Assembly: GCF_001506165.1 (NCBI RefSeq)
Contig: NZ_CP011427.1
Span: 620,001 to 684,000 of the forward strand
Source of the DNA: Pantoea vagans
Lineage (GTDB): Bacteria; Pseudomonadota; Gammaproteobacteria; Enterobacterales; Enterobacteriaceae
Direction of reading: 5' to 3'
DNA: 64,000 bases
The notes under the pieces are model-generated. The model saw only the letters and a list, made by a program, of their open reading frames with translations, did not search any database and had not been told where the DNA came from. The position numbers and the translations under genes were made by a program. Below, one piece after another: positions 50,161 through 57,790 of the stretch. Each line of letters opens with the position of its first letter. Within the stretch, counting starts at the first letter, position 1.

Positions 50161-50811
50161 ATGGGGCTGGATCAACAGGTAGTGGCCGCGCTGCCGGAAC
50201 TCGGACACGGCCTGCTGATGACGCTGGTGCTCACCGTACTGGCCTCATTAGTCAGCGTGGTGATGGGGCAGCTCGGCTGCTTCCTGCAACTGCGCCGTGC
50301 CTGGATCTGGCGTTTCATCGGTCGGTTATATGTCAGCCTGATGCGCGGGACACCGGCCATCGTGCAGCTATTTGTGGTGTTTTTCACCTTGCCGCGTTTG
50401 GGCTTGGGCGGTCAGCCAATGCTGGCCGCGGTGGTCGCCATCGGCCTCAACAGCGGTGCCTATGTGGCGGAAATTTTGCGTGTGAACCGCTCGTTAGTGA
50501 CGCGTGGCCAGCTCGAAGCGGCACGTACCTTGGGCTTAAGCCGCTTTATGACCTGGTGGTATGTCATCAATCCGCAGGTGATGCGCGCCAGTCTGCCGAT
50601 GCTGGTCAATGAGTTCACCATTCTGCTGAAAACCACGCCGCTAGCCTCGGTGGTGGCACTCACTGAGTTGACCTATGCCGGGCAAATTGTCATTGCGCGC
50701 ACCTATGAGGCCACGCAAGTGCTGTTGCTGGTGGCGGCAGGTTATCTGTTGATCGCCATGCCATTGATTGCCGCTGCACGGCGTCTGGAAGTGAAACGGA
50801 GGAGTGCGTAA
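50161..50811 (+). CDS. Amino-acid-type ABC transporter permease 1
   Basis: 216 residues with about five membrane helices. The HisM/HisQ-type permease signature appears in RGTPAIVQLFVVFFTLPR and the cytoplasmic EAA loop in QLEAARTLGLSRFMTWWYVINPQ, the ATPase-docking site. GGAG precedes the ATG. It shares its last base with the first base of the next permease start (TAATG), so the two permeases are made together as a heterodimer. Confidence 0.9.
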   Translation: MGLDQQVVAALPELGHGLLMTLVLTVLASLVSVVMGQLGCFLQLRRAWIWRFIGRLYVSLMRGTPAIVQLFVVFFTLPRLGLGGQPMLAAVVAIGLNSGAYVAEILRVNRSLVTRGQLEAARTLGLSRFMTWWYVINPQVMRASLPMLVNEFTILLKTTPLASVVALTELTYAGQIVIARTYEATQVLLLVAAGYLLIAMPLIAAARRLEVKRRSA

Positions 50812-51476
50812 TGGATTGGCAGGCAATTCTTTCATCACTTCCCTCGCTCGGCGATGGTCTGATCGCCACGCTGCAACTGTGTATCGTGGCCGCGCTCTGC
50901 TCACTGGCATGGGGCGGGCTGATGGCGCTGCTGCTGATGCGCGCTTCGCCGTTCTGGCTGCGCTTGCTCAATCTCTACAGTGGGTTAACGCTGGCGTTGC
51001 CGCTGCTGGTGGTGATCTATCTGCTCTATTTTGTGCTGCCGGAATATGACATCACGCTGTCATCACCGGTGGTCGGCGTGCTGGCATTGACGCTTTATTA
51101 CGCGCCTTATATCGCGCAGGTGATTCGCGCCGCGATTGAAGCCTTGCCGAAAGGGCAGTGGGAAGCGTGTCGGGTACTGGGTTTGAGCCGCACGGAGCAG
51201 CTGCGCGATGTGGTGCTGCCGCAAACCTTGCCGCAGATGCTGTCACCGCTGGTGGGGCTGATGATCGGGTTGATCAAAGACTCGGCGCTGCTCTCAATCG
51301 TCTCGGTGCAGGAGTTTATGTACGCCGCGAAACAGGCGATTTCGGATACCTACGCACCGCTGGAGATCTACCTCACTGTGGCGGTGTGTTACTGGGTGCT
51401 CAACAGTCTGATCGACTGGCTGGCGCGCCGCCTTGAATCTCGCATGACGCGCTATCGCCGCGGCATGCAGCATTAA
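50811..51476 (+). CDS. Amino-acid-type ABC transporter permease 2
   Basis: 221 residues. Same family as the preceding gene: VVIYLLYFVLP in the position of the RGTP region, and the EAA loop in GQWEACRVLGLSRTEQLRDVVLPQ. The EAA loop is intact, so an ATPase partner is expected, yet none is encoded next to it. The GGAGGAG ribosome site sits in the end of permease 1. Followed after 13 bases by the third DUF1989 gene. Confidence 0.9.
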   Translation: MDWQAILSSLPSLGDGLIATLQLCIVAALCSLAWGGLMALLLMRASPFWLRLLNLYSGLTLALPLLVVIYLLYFVLPEYDITLSSPVVGVLALTLYYAPYIAQVIRAAIEALPKGQWEACRVLGLSRTEQLRDVVLPQTLPQMLSPLVGLMIGLIKDSALLSIVSVQEFMYAAKQAISDTYAPLEIYLTVAVCYWVLNSLIDWLARRLESRMTRYRRGMQH

Positions 51477-51489
51477 TCAGGAGAATATT

Positions 51490-52161
51490 ATGTCGGCTGA
51501 ATTTCAGCATCGTGAAGTGATCACCATCCCCGCACGCTACGGTAAAGCGGTGCGTTTGAAAAAAGGCGAAGCGGTGCAGGTGATCAACACCCACGGCACC
51601 CAGGTGGTGGATTGCTGGGCTTACAACGCGCACGACGTCAGCGAATATATGTGTATGGAAGCCACGCGCGTGTGGAACCAACGGCTGAACCCCAAAGTCG
51701 GTGACAGCTTTATCACCAGCCAGCGCCACCCGATTCTGACTTTAGTGGCGGATACTTCACCCGGCGTGCATGACTCTTTTATGGCCGCATGCGATGCGCG
51801 TCGATATGAGCTGCTGGGCTGTACGGAGTATCACCGTAACTGCCACGATAACCTGTTCGAGGGCATGCGCGAATTGGGCGTGGATTTACCGCATGGTAAT
51901 CTGGCGTCACTGAATATTTTCATGAACATTCAGGTGCAGCCGGATGGCATCACCCTGAAAACCTTGCCGGTGGTGACCAAGCCGGGCGACTACATCGTGC
52001 TGCGCGCCGAGATGGATTGCTTTGTGGCGTTTTCAGCCTGCCCGCAGGATATTGTGAGTATTCAGGGGCAGGGCGATAACACCCCGCGCGATGCCGAGTT
52101 GCGCATTCTGACCGCAGGTTTCCCGCAGCTGCAGCTGCAAGGGGCGTGGGTGCCCGCGTAA
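51490..52161 (+). CDS. DUF1989 family protein, copy 3
   Basis: 223 residues with an ideal AGGAG site. It is most like copy 1: GTQVVDCWAYNAHD near the N-terminus, HRNC at residues 115-118 and SACPQD with Cys184. It closes the operon; directly after its stop begins the structured non-coding region. Three DUF1989 proteins in one operon with a permease pair but no carboxylase is not an arrangement I know. It may act on the imported compound or on a product of copies 1 and 2. Confidence 0.85.
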   Translation: MSAEFQHREVITIPARYGKAVRLKKGEAVQVINTHGTQVVDCWAYNAHDVSEYMCMEATRVWNQRLNPKVGDSFITSQRHPILTLVADTSPGVHDSFMAACDARRYELLGCTEYHRNCHDNLFEGMRELGVDLPHGNLASLNIFMNIQVQPDGITLKTLPVVTKPGDYIVLRAEMDCFVAFSACPQDIVSIQGQGDNTPRDAELRILTAGFPQLQLQGAWVPA

Positions 52162-52195
52162 TGCTTGTCAGTCAAGCGACTGACGATAACGCCGT

Positions 52196-52638
52196 CTGGG
52201 GCCGCACCGGGGCTGGCGGTCCTCGCGCCGCTACGCGGTGCCTTCACTTCACTCGTCTGCCTTAACGGACCGGTGCCGATGGAACATCCATGTTCCAGCG
52301 CCACCTTTCGCCCGCGTCCTGCGGGCTCTCCTGGCATACTCGCTCAGCTCAGCGCTGCGGAATGCCTGCCCCGGTGCGGCCCCAGCCAGCTCATGAGCTT
52401 CAGTGCGTGTTGTTAAAAAGGGCACATTTCCTGAGGCGATGACGCCACTACTGCCCCCTCAGGGCTATCCGCAGCGCTGAGACTTTTACGTTGTGCCAGG
52501 AGCCCCACGCGGGGAGGCGTGGGGCAGTTCGCGGCCGACCATGGATGGTCATCCGCGAACGGTCCGTCCGGCACGACGTGGAAGTTGAAGGCACCGCGTT
52601 AGCGGCGCGAGGACGGCCCAGAGGGGGCAGTAGTGGCG
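52196..52638 (+). ncRNA. Candidate structured non-coding RNA or foldback element, unknown family
   Basis: Domain 1 is closed by a perfect 18-bp helix (52196-52213 with 52368-52385). It encloses hairpins 52225-52241 (7 bp, one G·U), 52280-52297 (TGGAACA-TCCA-TGTTCCA) and 52310-52326 (GCCCGC-GTCCT-GCGGGC). Domain 2 is closed by 52443-52460 with 52621-52638 (18 bp), continued after one A·A mismatch by 52462-52465 with 52616-52619. Further in lie a 15-bp helix with three G·U pairs (52483-52497 with 52570-52584) and hairpins 52502-52525 and 52528-52559. The G·U pairs work only if the plus strand is transcribed; on the minus strand they would be A·C mismatches. That favours an RNA over a plain DNA palindrome. 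No known family was recognised. Confidence 0.5.
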
Positions 52639-52710
52639 GCAGAGCCCGCACAGAAAAGTCAGGCCACTTATCAATAAGCAGTCTAAGTTCTTAACTGACA
52701 ATCATTACGC
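52600..52710 (+). repeat. 111-base dispersed repeat, copy 1
   Basis: From TAGCGGCGCGAGGACGGCCC to CATTACGC. It matches 57638-57748 at 102 of 111 positions with no gaps; the first 59 bases are identical. Its first part contains the 3' strand of the long domain 2 helix of the structured element. Confidence 0.92.
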
Positions 52711-52745
52711 CATTTATGGCGACCTTGATAATGATCGCACCGAAC

Positions 52746-53372
52746 TCAAGACTTCACCACCCCATCCAGCCATGCCTGAAAGCGCGCATAGGGCACATAC
52801 AGCGCGACATCTTTGTACAACGTCTTACCCGTCTTGTTGTCATCAATCTGGCTGCTGTAACCGACAATCACACCCGCTAAGGTATCGTCGCTGGCGTTAT
52901 ACACCGCGCCGCCAGACATGCCTTTCACCACGCCCGCATTGGCGGCAACCACCACGCAACTTGGTTTATTCCAGTCATTCGCCAGTGTGGTATTAATCAA
53001 ATTCTTGCCGCTGGAAGCTACCGGCATGGCAGAGATAAAGCTGTAACCGTAGAGATTCACGTTGTCGCCAATATGGCTGTTACGGAACGGCGGGGGCAGG
53101 TTAGTTTCGCTGTTTTTGTGGTACACCACGGCGATGTCACACTCCGGATGCCAGGCTTTCACCCGGTACATCGAGTATTTCGCCACGTGCGCCGCCGTCA
53201 GGCTGTATTCGGGGGTCAGAGGGATGGTGGTGCCCAGCGCACCAATACCCAGCACGGTAGGAATGCCGGTCACGGTCATGTCGACGCGTTTAGCCGCTTC
53301 TGAGCTGTATTCATAATGCCCAACCGAGCAGCCGCTTAAGCAACTTACTGTCAGTACGATCAGCCATCGCAT
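52746..53372 (-). CDS. Trypsin-like serine protease lipoprotein
   Basis: 208 residues from the ATG at 53372, preceded by AGGGGG. The signal ends in the lipobox LSGC with Cys15. A chymotrypsin-like triad is visible: His62 in SLTAAHV, Asp79 in ECDIAVVY and Ser153 in GMSGGAVYN. No PDZ domain is present and the length is that of a bare protease domain. Residue +2 is Ser, so an outer-membrane or periplasm-facing lipoprotein is expected. It is divergent from an MFS gene; a near-perfect CRP site lies in between. Physiological target unknown. Confidence 0.82.
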   Translation of the reverse strand: MRWLIVLTVSCLSGCSVGHYEYSSEAAKRVDMTVTGIPTVLGIGALGTTIPLTPEYSLTAAHVAKYSMYRVKAWHPECDIAVVYHKNSETNLPPPFRNSHIGDNVNLYGYSFISAMPVASSGKNLINTTLANDWNKPSCVVVAANAGVVKGMSGGAVYNASDDTLAGVIVGYSSQIDDNKTGKTLYKDVALYVPYARFQAWLDGVVKS

Positions 53373-53736
53373 AGGTCTTTCCCCCTGCATTTTTGACACC
53401 ACATTACCGGGCAATCCATTGGGGTATCGGCAATGTGCGCGCATCCTTTACTGATTGATTTCTCGCCAAAAGCTGAGCCGCTGTGACAGCGATCACATCT
53501 GTATCAAGCGTAGCGCGAAAAGTGCGATCTGTCTCAGTGGTCAGGTGAGGTCACTTTTTCACGTGGGGATTATTGCGTTGCAAGCAAAAATGCCTTGCAG
53601 CACACAGGCTGGTTGAGCCGCCAAGGCTGTGCTTTAATCGGAATGTGACGCAGTTCAAATATTATTAAGCGTCAGCTGTAACCGTTCTGCATTCGCAGTG
53701 CGGCCCGCCTGCATAATTATTTTAGGAGAGAGTGTT
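53373..53736. other. Divergent promoter region, protease lipoprotein / MFS exporter
   Basis: 364 bases, no gene. It holds the CRP site at 53482-53497 and a good AGGAG site for the MFS gene near its end. Confidence 0.55.
53482..53497. promoter_or_regulatory. CRP binding site candidate
   Basis: TGTGACAGCGATCACA has both CRP half sites (TGTGA-N6-TCACA) complete. It lies 110 bases from the protease start and 240 bases from the MFS start. Confidence 0.75.
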
Positions 53737-54900
53737 ATGCCTGTTGCATTACTGGCGCTGGCGCTGAGTGCGTTCGCCATCGGCACCACGGAGTTCGTCA
53801 TTATGGGATTACTGCCGGAAGTGGCGGGCGATCTGCAGGTGTCGATTCCTTCAGCAGGATGGCTGATCAGCGGGTACGCGCTGGGTGTGGCCATCGGTGC
53901 ACCGATCATGGCGCTGTTGACCGCCAAACTGCCGCGTAAACGCACGCTCATTCTGCTGATGATCATCTTCATCATCGGTAACGTACTCTGTGCGCTGGCT
54001 TACACCTACAACCTGTTAATGCTGGCGCGCGTGGTGACTGCACTCTGCCATGGAGCCTTCTTCGGTATCGGTTCGGTGGTGGCGGCGAGCCTGGTGGCAC
54101 CCAGCCGTCAGGCCTCTGCGGTGGCGCTGATGTTCACCGGCTTAACCCTGGCAAACGTGCTGGGCGTGCCGCTCGGTACCTGGTTTGGTCAGCTGTTCGG
54201 CTGGCGCGCCACCTTCTGGGGCGTCGCGATTATCGGTATCCTCGCCTTTATCGCCTTGATCGTCAGTCTCCCGACCAACAAAGAAGAGAAACCGGTACAT
54301 CTGGCCAGTGAAGTGAGTGCGCTCGCCAACGGCAAACTGTGGCTTTCATTGCTGATGACGGTGTTCTTCGCGGCTGCGATGTTTGCCCTGTTCAGCTACA
54401 TTGCGCCCCTGTTGTTGCAGGTGACGGGGATTACCGATCGTGGCGTGAGCTGGACGCTGTTCCTGATTGGTGCGGGCTTAACCGTGGGCAATATTCTGGG
54501 CGGTAAACTGGCCGACTGGAAAGTCTCCTTCAGCCTGATCCTGAGCTTTGTGCTGATCGCCGTCTTCTCGCTGCTGTTCAGCTGGACCAGCCATGCACTG
54601 TGGCTGGCCGAAATCACCCTGTTCCTGTGGGCGATGGCGACTTTTGCCACCGTGCCAGGTTTGCAGATTAACGTGGTGCGCCACGGTAAAGAGGCACCGA
54701 ACCTGGTCTCTACCCTGAACATCTCGGCGTTCAACGTCGGGAACGCGCTCGGTGCCTGGGTCGGTGGTGCGGTGATTGATAAAGGTTACGGCCTGACCGC
54801 TGTGCCGGTGGCGGCGGCTGCGCTGGCGGTGGTCGGGCTGGTGATCTGCCTGATCACCTTCCGCAAGTCGGGAGGGCAGGGCGAAGCGGTACGCGCTTAA
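53737..54900 (+). CDS. MFS efflux transporter, AraJ/YdhP-like (DHA1)
   Basis: 387 residues from the ATG at 53737 with TAGGAG upstream. About twelve membrane helices. The beginning LALALSAFAIGTTEFVIMGLLPEVAGDLQVSIP and the segment HGAFFGIGSVVAASLV match the sugar-efflux-like DHA1 group of AraJ, YdhP and NepI. Substrate unknown; purines, sugars and drugs are all known in the group. Convergent with lysR, overlapping by 4 bases. Confidence 0.88.
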   Translation: MPVALLALALSAFAIGTTEFVIMGLLPEVAGDLQVSIPSAGWLISGYALGVAIGAPIMALLTAKLPRKRTLILLMIIFIIGNVLCALAYTYNLLMLARVVTALCHGAFFGIGSVVAASLVAPSRQASAVALMFTGLTLANVLGVPLGTWFGQLFGWRATFWGVAIIGILAFIALIVSLPTNKEEKPVHLASEVSALANGKLWLSLLMTVFFAAAMFALFSYIAPLLLQVTGITDRGVSWTLFLIGAGLTVGNILGGKLADWKVSFSLILSFVLIAVFSLLFSWTSHALWLAEITLFLWAMATFATVPGLQINVVRHGKEAPNLVSTLNISAFNVGNALGAWVGGAVIDKGYGLTAVPVAAAALAVVGLVICLITFRKSGGQGEAVRA

Positions 54901-55817
54901 ACCAGACGATCGGCAATGCGTTGGGTAAAGGTGGCCACCTGCTGCTGCAGGTGGTCGCAGAAGTGATCAACCAGTGCCGATGCGGGACGATGTTGCGGCC
55001 GCACCAGGCTGACGGTGAACGGCACGGCAACGCTGAAGCGACGCATCACTACCCCGCTGTCGGCGTAATCCAGCGCCGTCAGCGGGTTCACAATCGAAAT
55101 CCCCACCCCCGCCCGCACCATGGCGCACACCGACGCGGCACTGTGCGTTTCCAGCACTAAACGACGCTCAACCTCTTGCTCATGAAACAGCGAATCCAGT
55201 AACTGACGATAGCTGTCACTGCGCGACAGGCTGACGTAATTTTCCCCGTGGAAATCCTGTGGCGTCAGGACGTCACGCTGGCACAACGGATGCTGCGGCG
55301 GCAACACGCACACTTCATCGCAGGTCAGCAGCGGCAGACGATCAGTGCCTGCGGGCGCGTGTTGGGTTTCGGTCAGGCCGAGATCGTAGCGTTGCGCCGA
55401 CAGCCACTCTTCCAGCAGCGGTGACTCCTGCGGAATGATGTTCAAACTCACCTGTGGATAGCGTTGCAGGAAAGGTTGTAACAACGGTGGCAGCAGTGAC
55501 TGGGAAAACACCGGCAGACAGGCAATCGACAGTTCGCCCTGACGAAACTGGCGCAGCCCTTCTGCGGCATCCATGATGCGGTCCAGTCCATACCACGAAC
55601 GCTGCACCTCTTCGTACAGCCGTAAGCCTTGTACTGTCGGTTGTAAACGCCCACGCACCCGTTCAAACAGCTGTAAGCCTAGCTGTTGTTCCAGCCTTGC
55701 AAGCTCGCGGCTGACCGTGGGCTGCGAGGTATGCAGCAGCGTAGCCGCCTGCGTCAGGTTACCGCTGGTCATCACCGCATGAAAAATTTCGATAAGTCGC
55801 CAGTTAATTTTTGCCAT
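54897..55817 (-). CDS. lysR: LysR-type activator of lysA
   Basis: 306 residues. The founding LysR protein: HTH in NLTQAATLLHTSQPTVSRELARLE (residues about 20-43), and nearly identical to E. coli LysR through ELSIACLPVFSQS and ETHSAASVCAMVRAGVGIS. It activates lysA when diaminopimelate is present and lysine is low, and represses itself. It is divergent from lysA with 109 bases between starts, the classic arrangement. Confidence 0.96.
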   Translation of the reverse strand: MAKINWRLIEIFHAVMTSGNLTQAATLLHTSQPTVSRELARLEQQLGLQLFERVRGRLQPTVQGLRLYEEVQRSWYGLDRIMDAAEGLRQFRQGELSIACLPVFSQSLLPPLLQPFLQRYPQVSLNIIPQESPLLEEWLSAQRYDLGLTETQHAPAGTDRLPLLTCDEVCVLPPQHPLCQRDVLTPQDFHGENYVSLSRSDSYRQLLDSLFHEQEVERRLVLETHSAASVCAMVRAGVGISIVNPLTALDYADSGVVMRRFSVAVPFTVSLVRPQHRPASALVDHFCDHLQQQVATFTQRIADRLV

Positions 55818-55926
55818 CAGTTCCTCCGCCCATCCATATCATATTTGTATAGATGTCACTAAAACAGATATTTTTATGAATCGATGTGCTGTGGCTAAAT
55901 AGTCGCAAAGACACAGGAGAATTGAG

Positions 55927-57180
55927 ATGCCACGTCCACTGAACAACACTGAAACGGCGCTGACTGCCGCCAACTTACTGCCGCTGGCCCAGCGCTATGC
56001 AGGTCCCTTCTGGGCTTACGATGCCGCGATTATCCAGCAGCGTATCGCGCAGCTCAGCGCTTTTGACGTGGTGCGTTTTGCGCAGAAAGCCTGCTCCAAC
56101 ATCCATATTCTGCGTTTGATGCGTGCTGCAGGTGTAAAGGTTGATTCAGTTTCGCTGGGTGAAATTGAGCGCGCGCTGGCCGCCGGCTTCCAGCCGGGTG
56201 GCGAGGATATCGTCTTCACCGCAGACGTACTGGATGAACCTACGCTGGCACGTATCGCCGAACTGAAAGTGCCGGTCAATGCCGGATCGGTGGATATGCT
56301 GCATCAGCTCGGTGCGGTGTCCGCAGGACACAAAGTGTGGCTGCGTATTAATCCGGGCTTCGGTCACGGTCACAGCCAGAAAACCAACACCGGCGGTGAG
56401 AACAGCAAGCACGGCATCTGGCACAGCGATCTGCCGCTGGCGCTGGCCGCGATTCAGCAGCACGGCTTGAAATTAGTTGGCCTGCATATGCATATCGGTT
56501 CCGGCGTGGATTATGGCCACTTGCAGCAGGTGTGTGACGCGATGGTCGATCAAGTGGTGGCCTTTGGTCAGGACCTGGAAGCAATCTCTGCCGGTGGTGG
56601 GTTATCGATTCCGTACCGTTTCGGCGAAGAAGCCATTGATACGCAGCACTATTTCGGTCTGTGGAACGGTGCGCGCGAACGTATTGCGGCGCATTTGGGC
56701 CATCCGGTGAAACTGGAAATCGAACCCGGCCGTTTCCTGGTCGCAGAGTCAGGTGTGCTGGTGTCACAGGTGCGTGCGGTGAAAGAGATGGGCAGCCGCC
56801 ACTTTGTGCTGGTGGATGCGGGCTTCAGCGATTTGATGCGTCCGTCGATGTACGGCAGCTATCACCACATCTCCGTGCTACCAACTGATGGCCGTGCGTT
56901 GAGCGATGCGACGGTAGATTCGGTAGTGGCGGGTCCTCTGTGTGAATCGGGTGATGTGTTTACCCAGTTGGAAGGCGGCAAAGTCGAGACACGCGCACTG
57001 CCTGCTACCCAGGTGGGAGATTACCTGGTGTTCCACGATACCGGCGCGTACGGTGCATCCATGTCATCTAACTACAACAGCCGCCCGTTGATCCCGGAAG
57101 TGCTGTTTGAGAATGGCACGCCACGTGAGATCCGTCGTGCGCAGACCATTCAGGAGCTGCTGGCGCTGGAGCTGATGTGA
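55927..57180 (+). CDS. lysA: Diaminopimelate decarboxylase
   Basis: 417 residues. PLP enzyme that makes lysine from meso-diaminopimelate, the last step of the pathway. The PLP Lys is in VVRFAQKACSN, the HIGSG phosphate region in GLHMHIGSGVDYG, and the substrate/PLP segment in AGPLCESGDVF. It is controlled by the divergent lysR. A GNAT gene starts inside its stop codon (GTGA overlap) and is thus translationally coupled. Confidence 0.97.
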   Translation: MPRPLNNTETALTAANLLPLAQRYAGPFWAYDAAIIQQRIAQLSAFDVVRFAQKACSNIHILRLMRAAGVKVDSVSLGEIERALAAGFQPGGEDIVFTADVLDEPTLARIAELKVPVNAGSVDMLHQLGAVSAGHKVWLRINPGFGHGHSQKTNTGGENSKHGIWHSDLPLALAAIQQHGLKLVGLHMHIGSGVDYGHLQQVCDAMVDQVVAFGQDLEAISAGGGLSIPYRFGEEAIDTQHYFGLWNGARERIAAHLGHPVKLEIEPGRFLVAESGVLVSQVRAVKEMGSRHFVLVDAGFSDLMRPSMYGSYHHISVLPTDGRALSDATVDSVVAGPLCESGDVFTQLEGGKVETRALPATQVGDYLVFHDTGAYGASMSSNYNSRPLIPEVLFENGTPREIRRAQTIQELLALELM

Positions 57181-57632
57181 TCAAGATTGTCGCGCTCAGC
57201 GAGGTGCCACATCACGCCAGTCACATCACCGACTGGCTGTGGCAGGCGTTTGGCGAAGGGACCTCGCGCGAGTTTTATCACAGCATTGTGCGTAGTAGCC
57301 TGAATGGTGCCGACTATCCGGTGACCTTTGTGGCACTGGATGGTGATGTGCCTTTGGGCACGGTTGGGTTCTGGCGCTGCGATTTGATCAGCCGTCAGGA
57401 TCTTTACCCCTGGGTTGCCGCGCTCTATGTCGATGAACCTGCGCGCGGTCAGGGATTGAGTGAAGCACTGCAGCAGCATGTGATTGATTTTGCCCGCCAG
57501 CGCGGGCATGAGAAGTTATGGCTGTGGTCAACCTTTGGCGGCTACTACGAGCGCTTTGGCTGGGATTATCAGTGTGATGCGCTGGAGTTCCCGGACGTGC
57601 GGGTGAAGGTGTATTCGCAGGATTTGGCGTAG
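57177..57632 (+). CDS. GNAT-family N-acetyltransferase
   Basis: 151 residues from a GTG overlapping the lysA stop. The acetyl-CoA binding motif A is VAALYVDEPARGQGLSEAL (residues about 80-98). The coupling to lysA suggests, but does not prove, an amine or amino acid substrate. It ends six bases before the second 111-base repeat. Confidence 0.85.
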   Translation: MIKIVALSEVPHHASHITDWLWQAFGEGTSREFYHSIVRSSLNGADYPVTFVALDGDVPLGTVGFWRCDLISRQDLYPWVAALYVDEPARGQGLSEALQQHVIDFARQRGHEKLWLWSTFGGYYERFGWDYQCDALEFPDVRVKVYSQDLA

Positions 57633-57637
57633 AGCGG

Positions 57638-57748
57638 TAGCGGCGCGAGGACGGCCCAGAGGGGGCAGTAGTGGCGGCAGAGCCCGCACAGAAAAGAAAG
57701 GCCACTTATTAATACGCAGCCTGAGGTCTTAACTGACGAGCATTACGC
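57638..57748 (+). repeat. 111-base dispersed repeat, copy 2
   Basis: Matches 52600-52710 at 102 of 111 positions; the nine differences all lie in the last 52 bases. Here the upstream part of the structured element is missing, so the 5' strand of its long helix has no partner: a partial copy. It follows the GNAT stop by five bases. Confidence 0.92.
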
Positions 57749-57790
57749 AATAAATTTCGCCGCTACGGATTGCACGGCGCTTTTATCTCT

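Larger units (their letters stand above)
52162..52745. other. 584-base gene-free region dominated by a structured element
   Basis: No credible protein is encoded; the short open frames here arise from GC-rich palindromes. The region contains the structured element (52196-52638), a 111-base repeat (52600-52710) and part of a GGTCGCCAT palindrome at 52707-52726. Confidence 0.7.

Noticed and set aside
52448..52651. 67-codon minus-strand frame (and its plus-strand counterpart at 52491-52694) in the structured region
   Set aside because: Composition is Arg/Pro/Ser-rich and results from GC-rich helices; start sites lack ribosome signals. Such frames are likely spurious annotations in databases.
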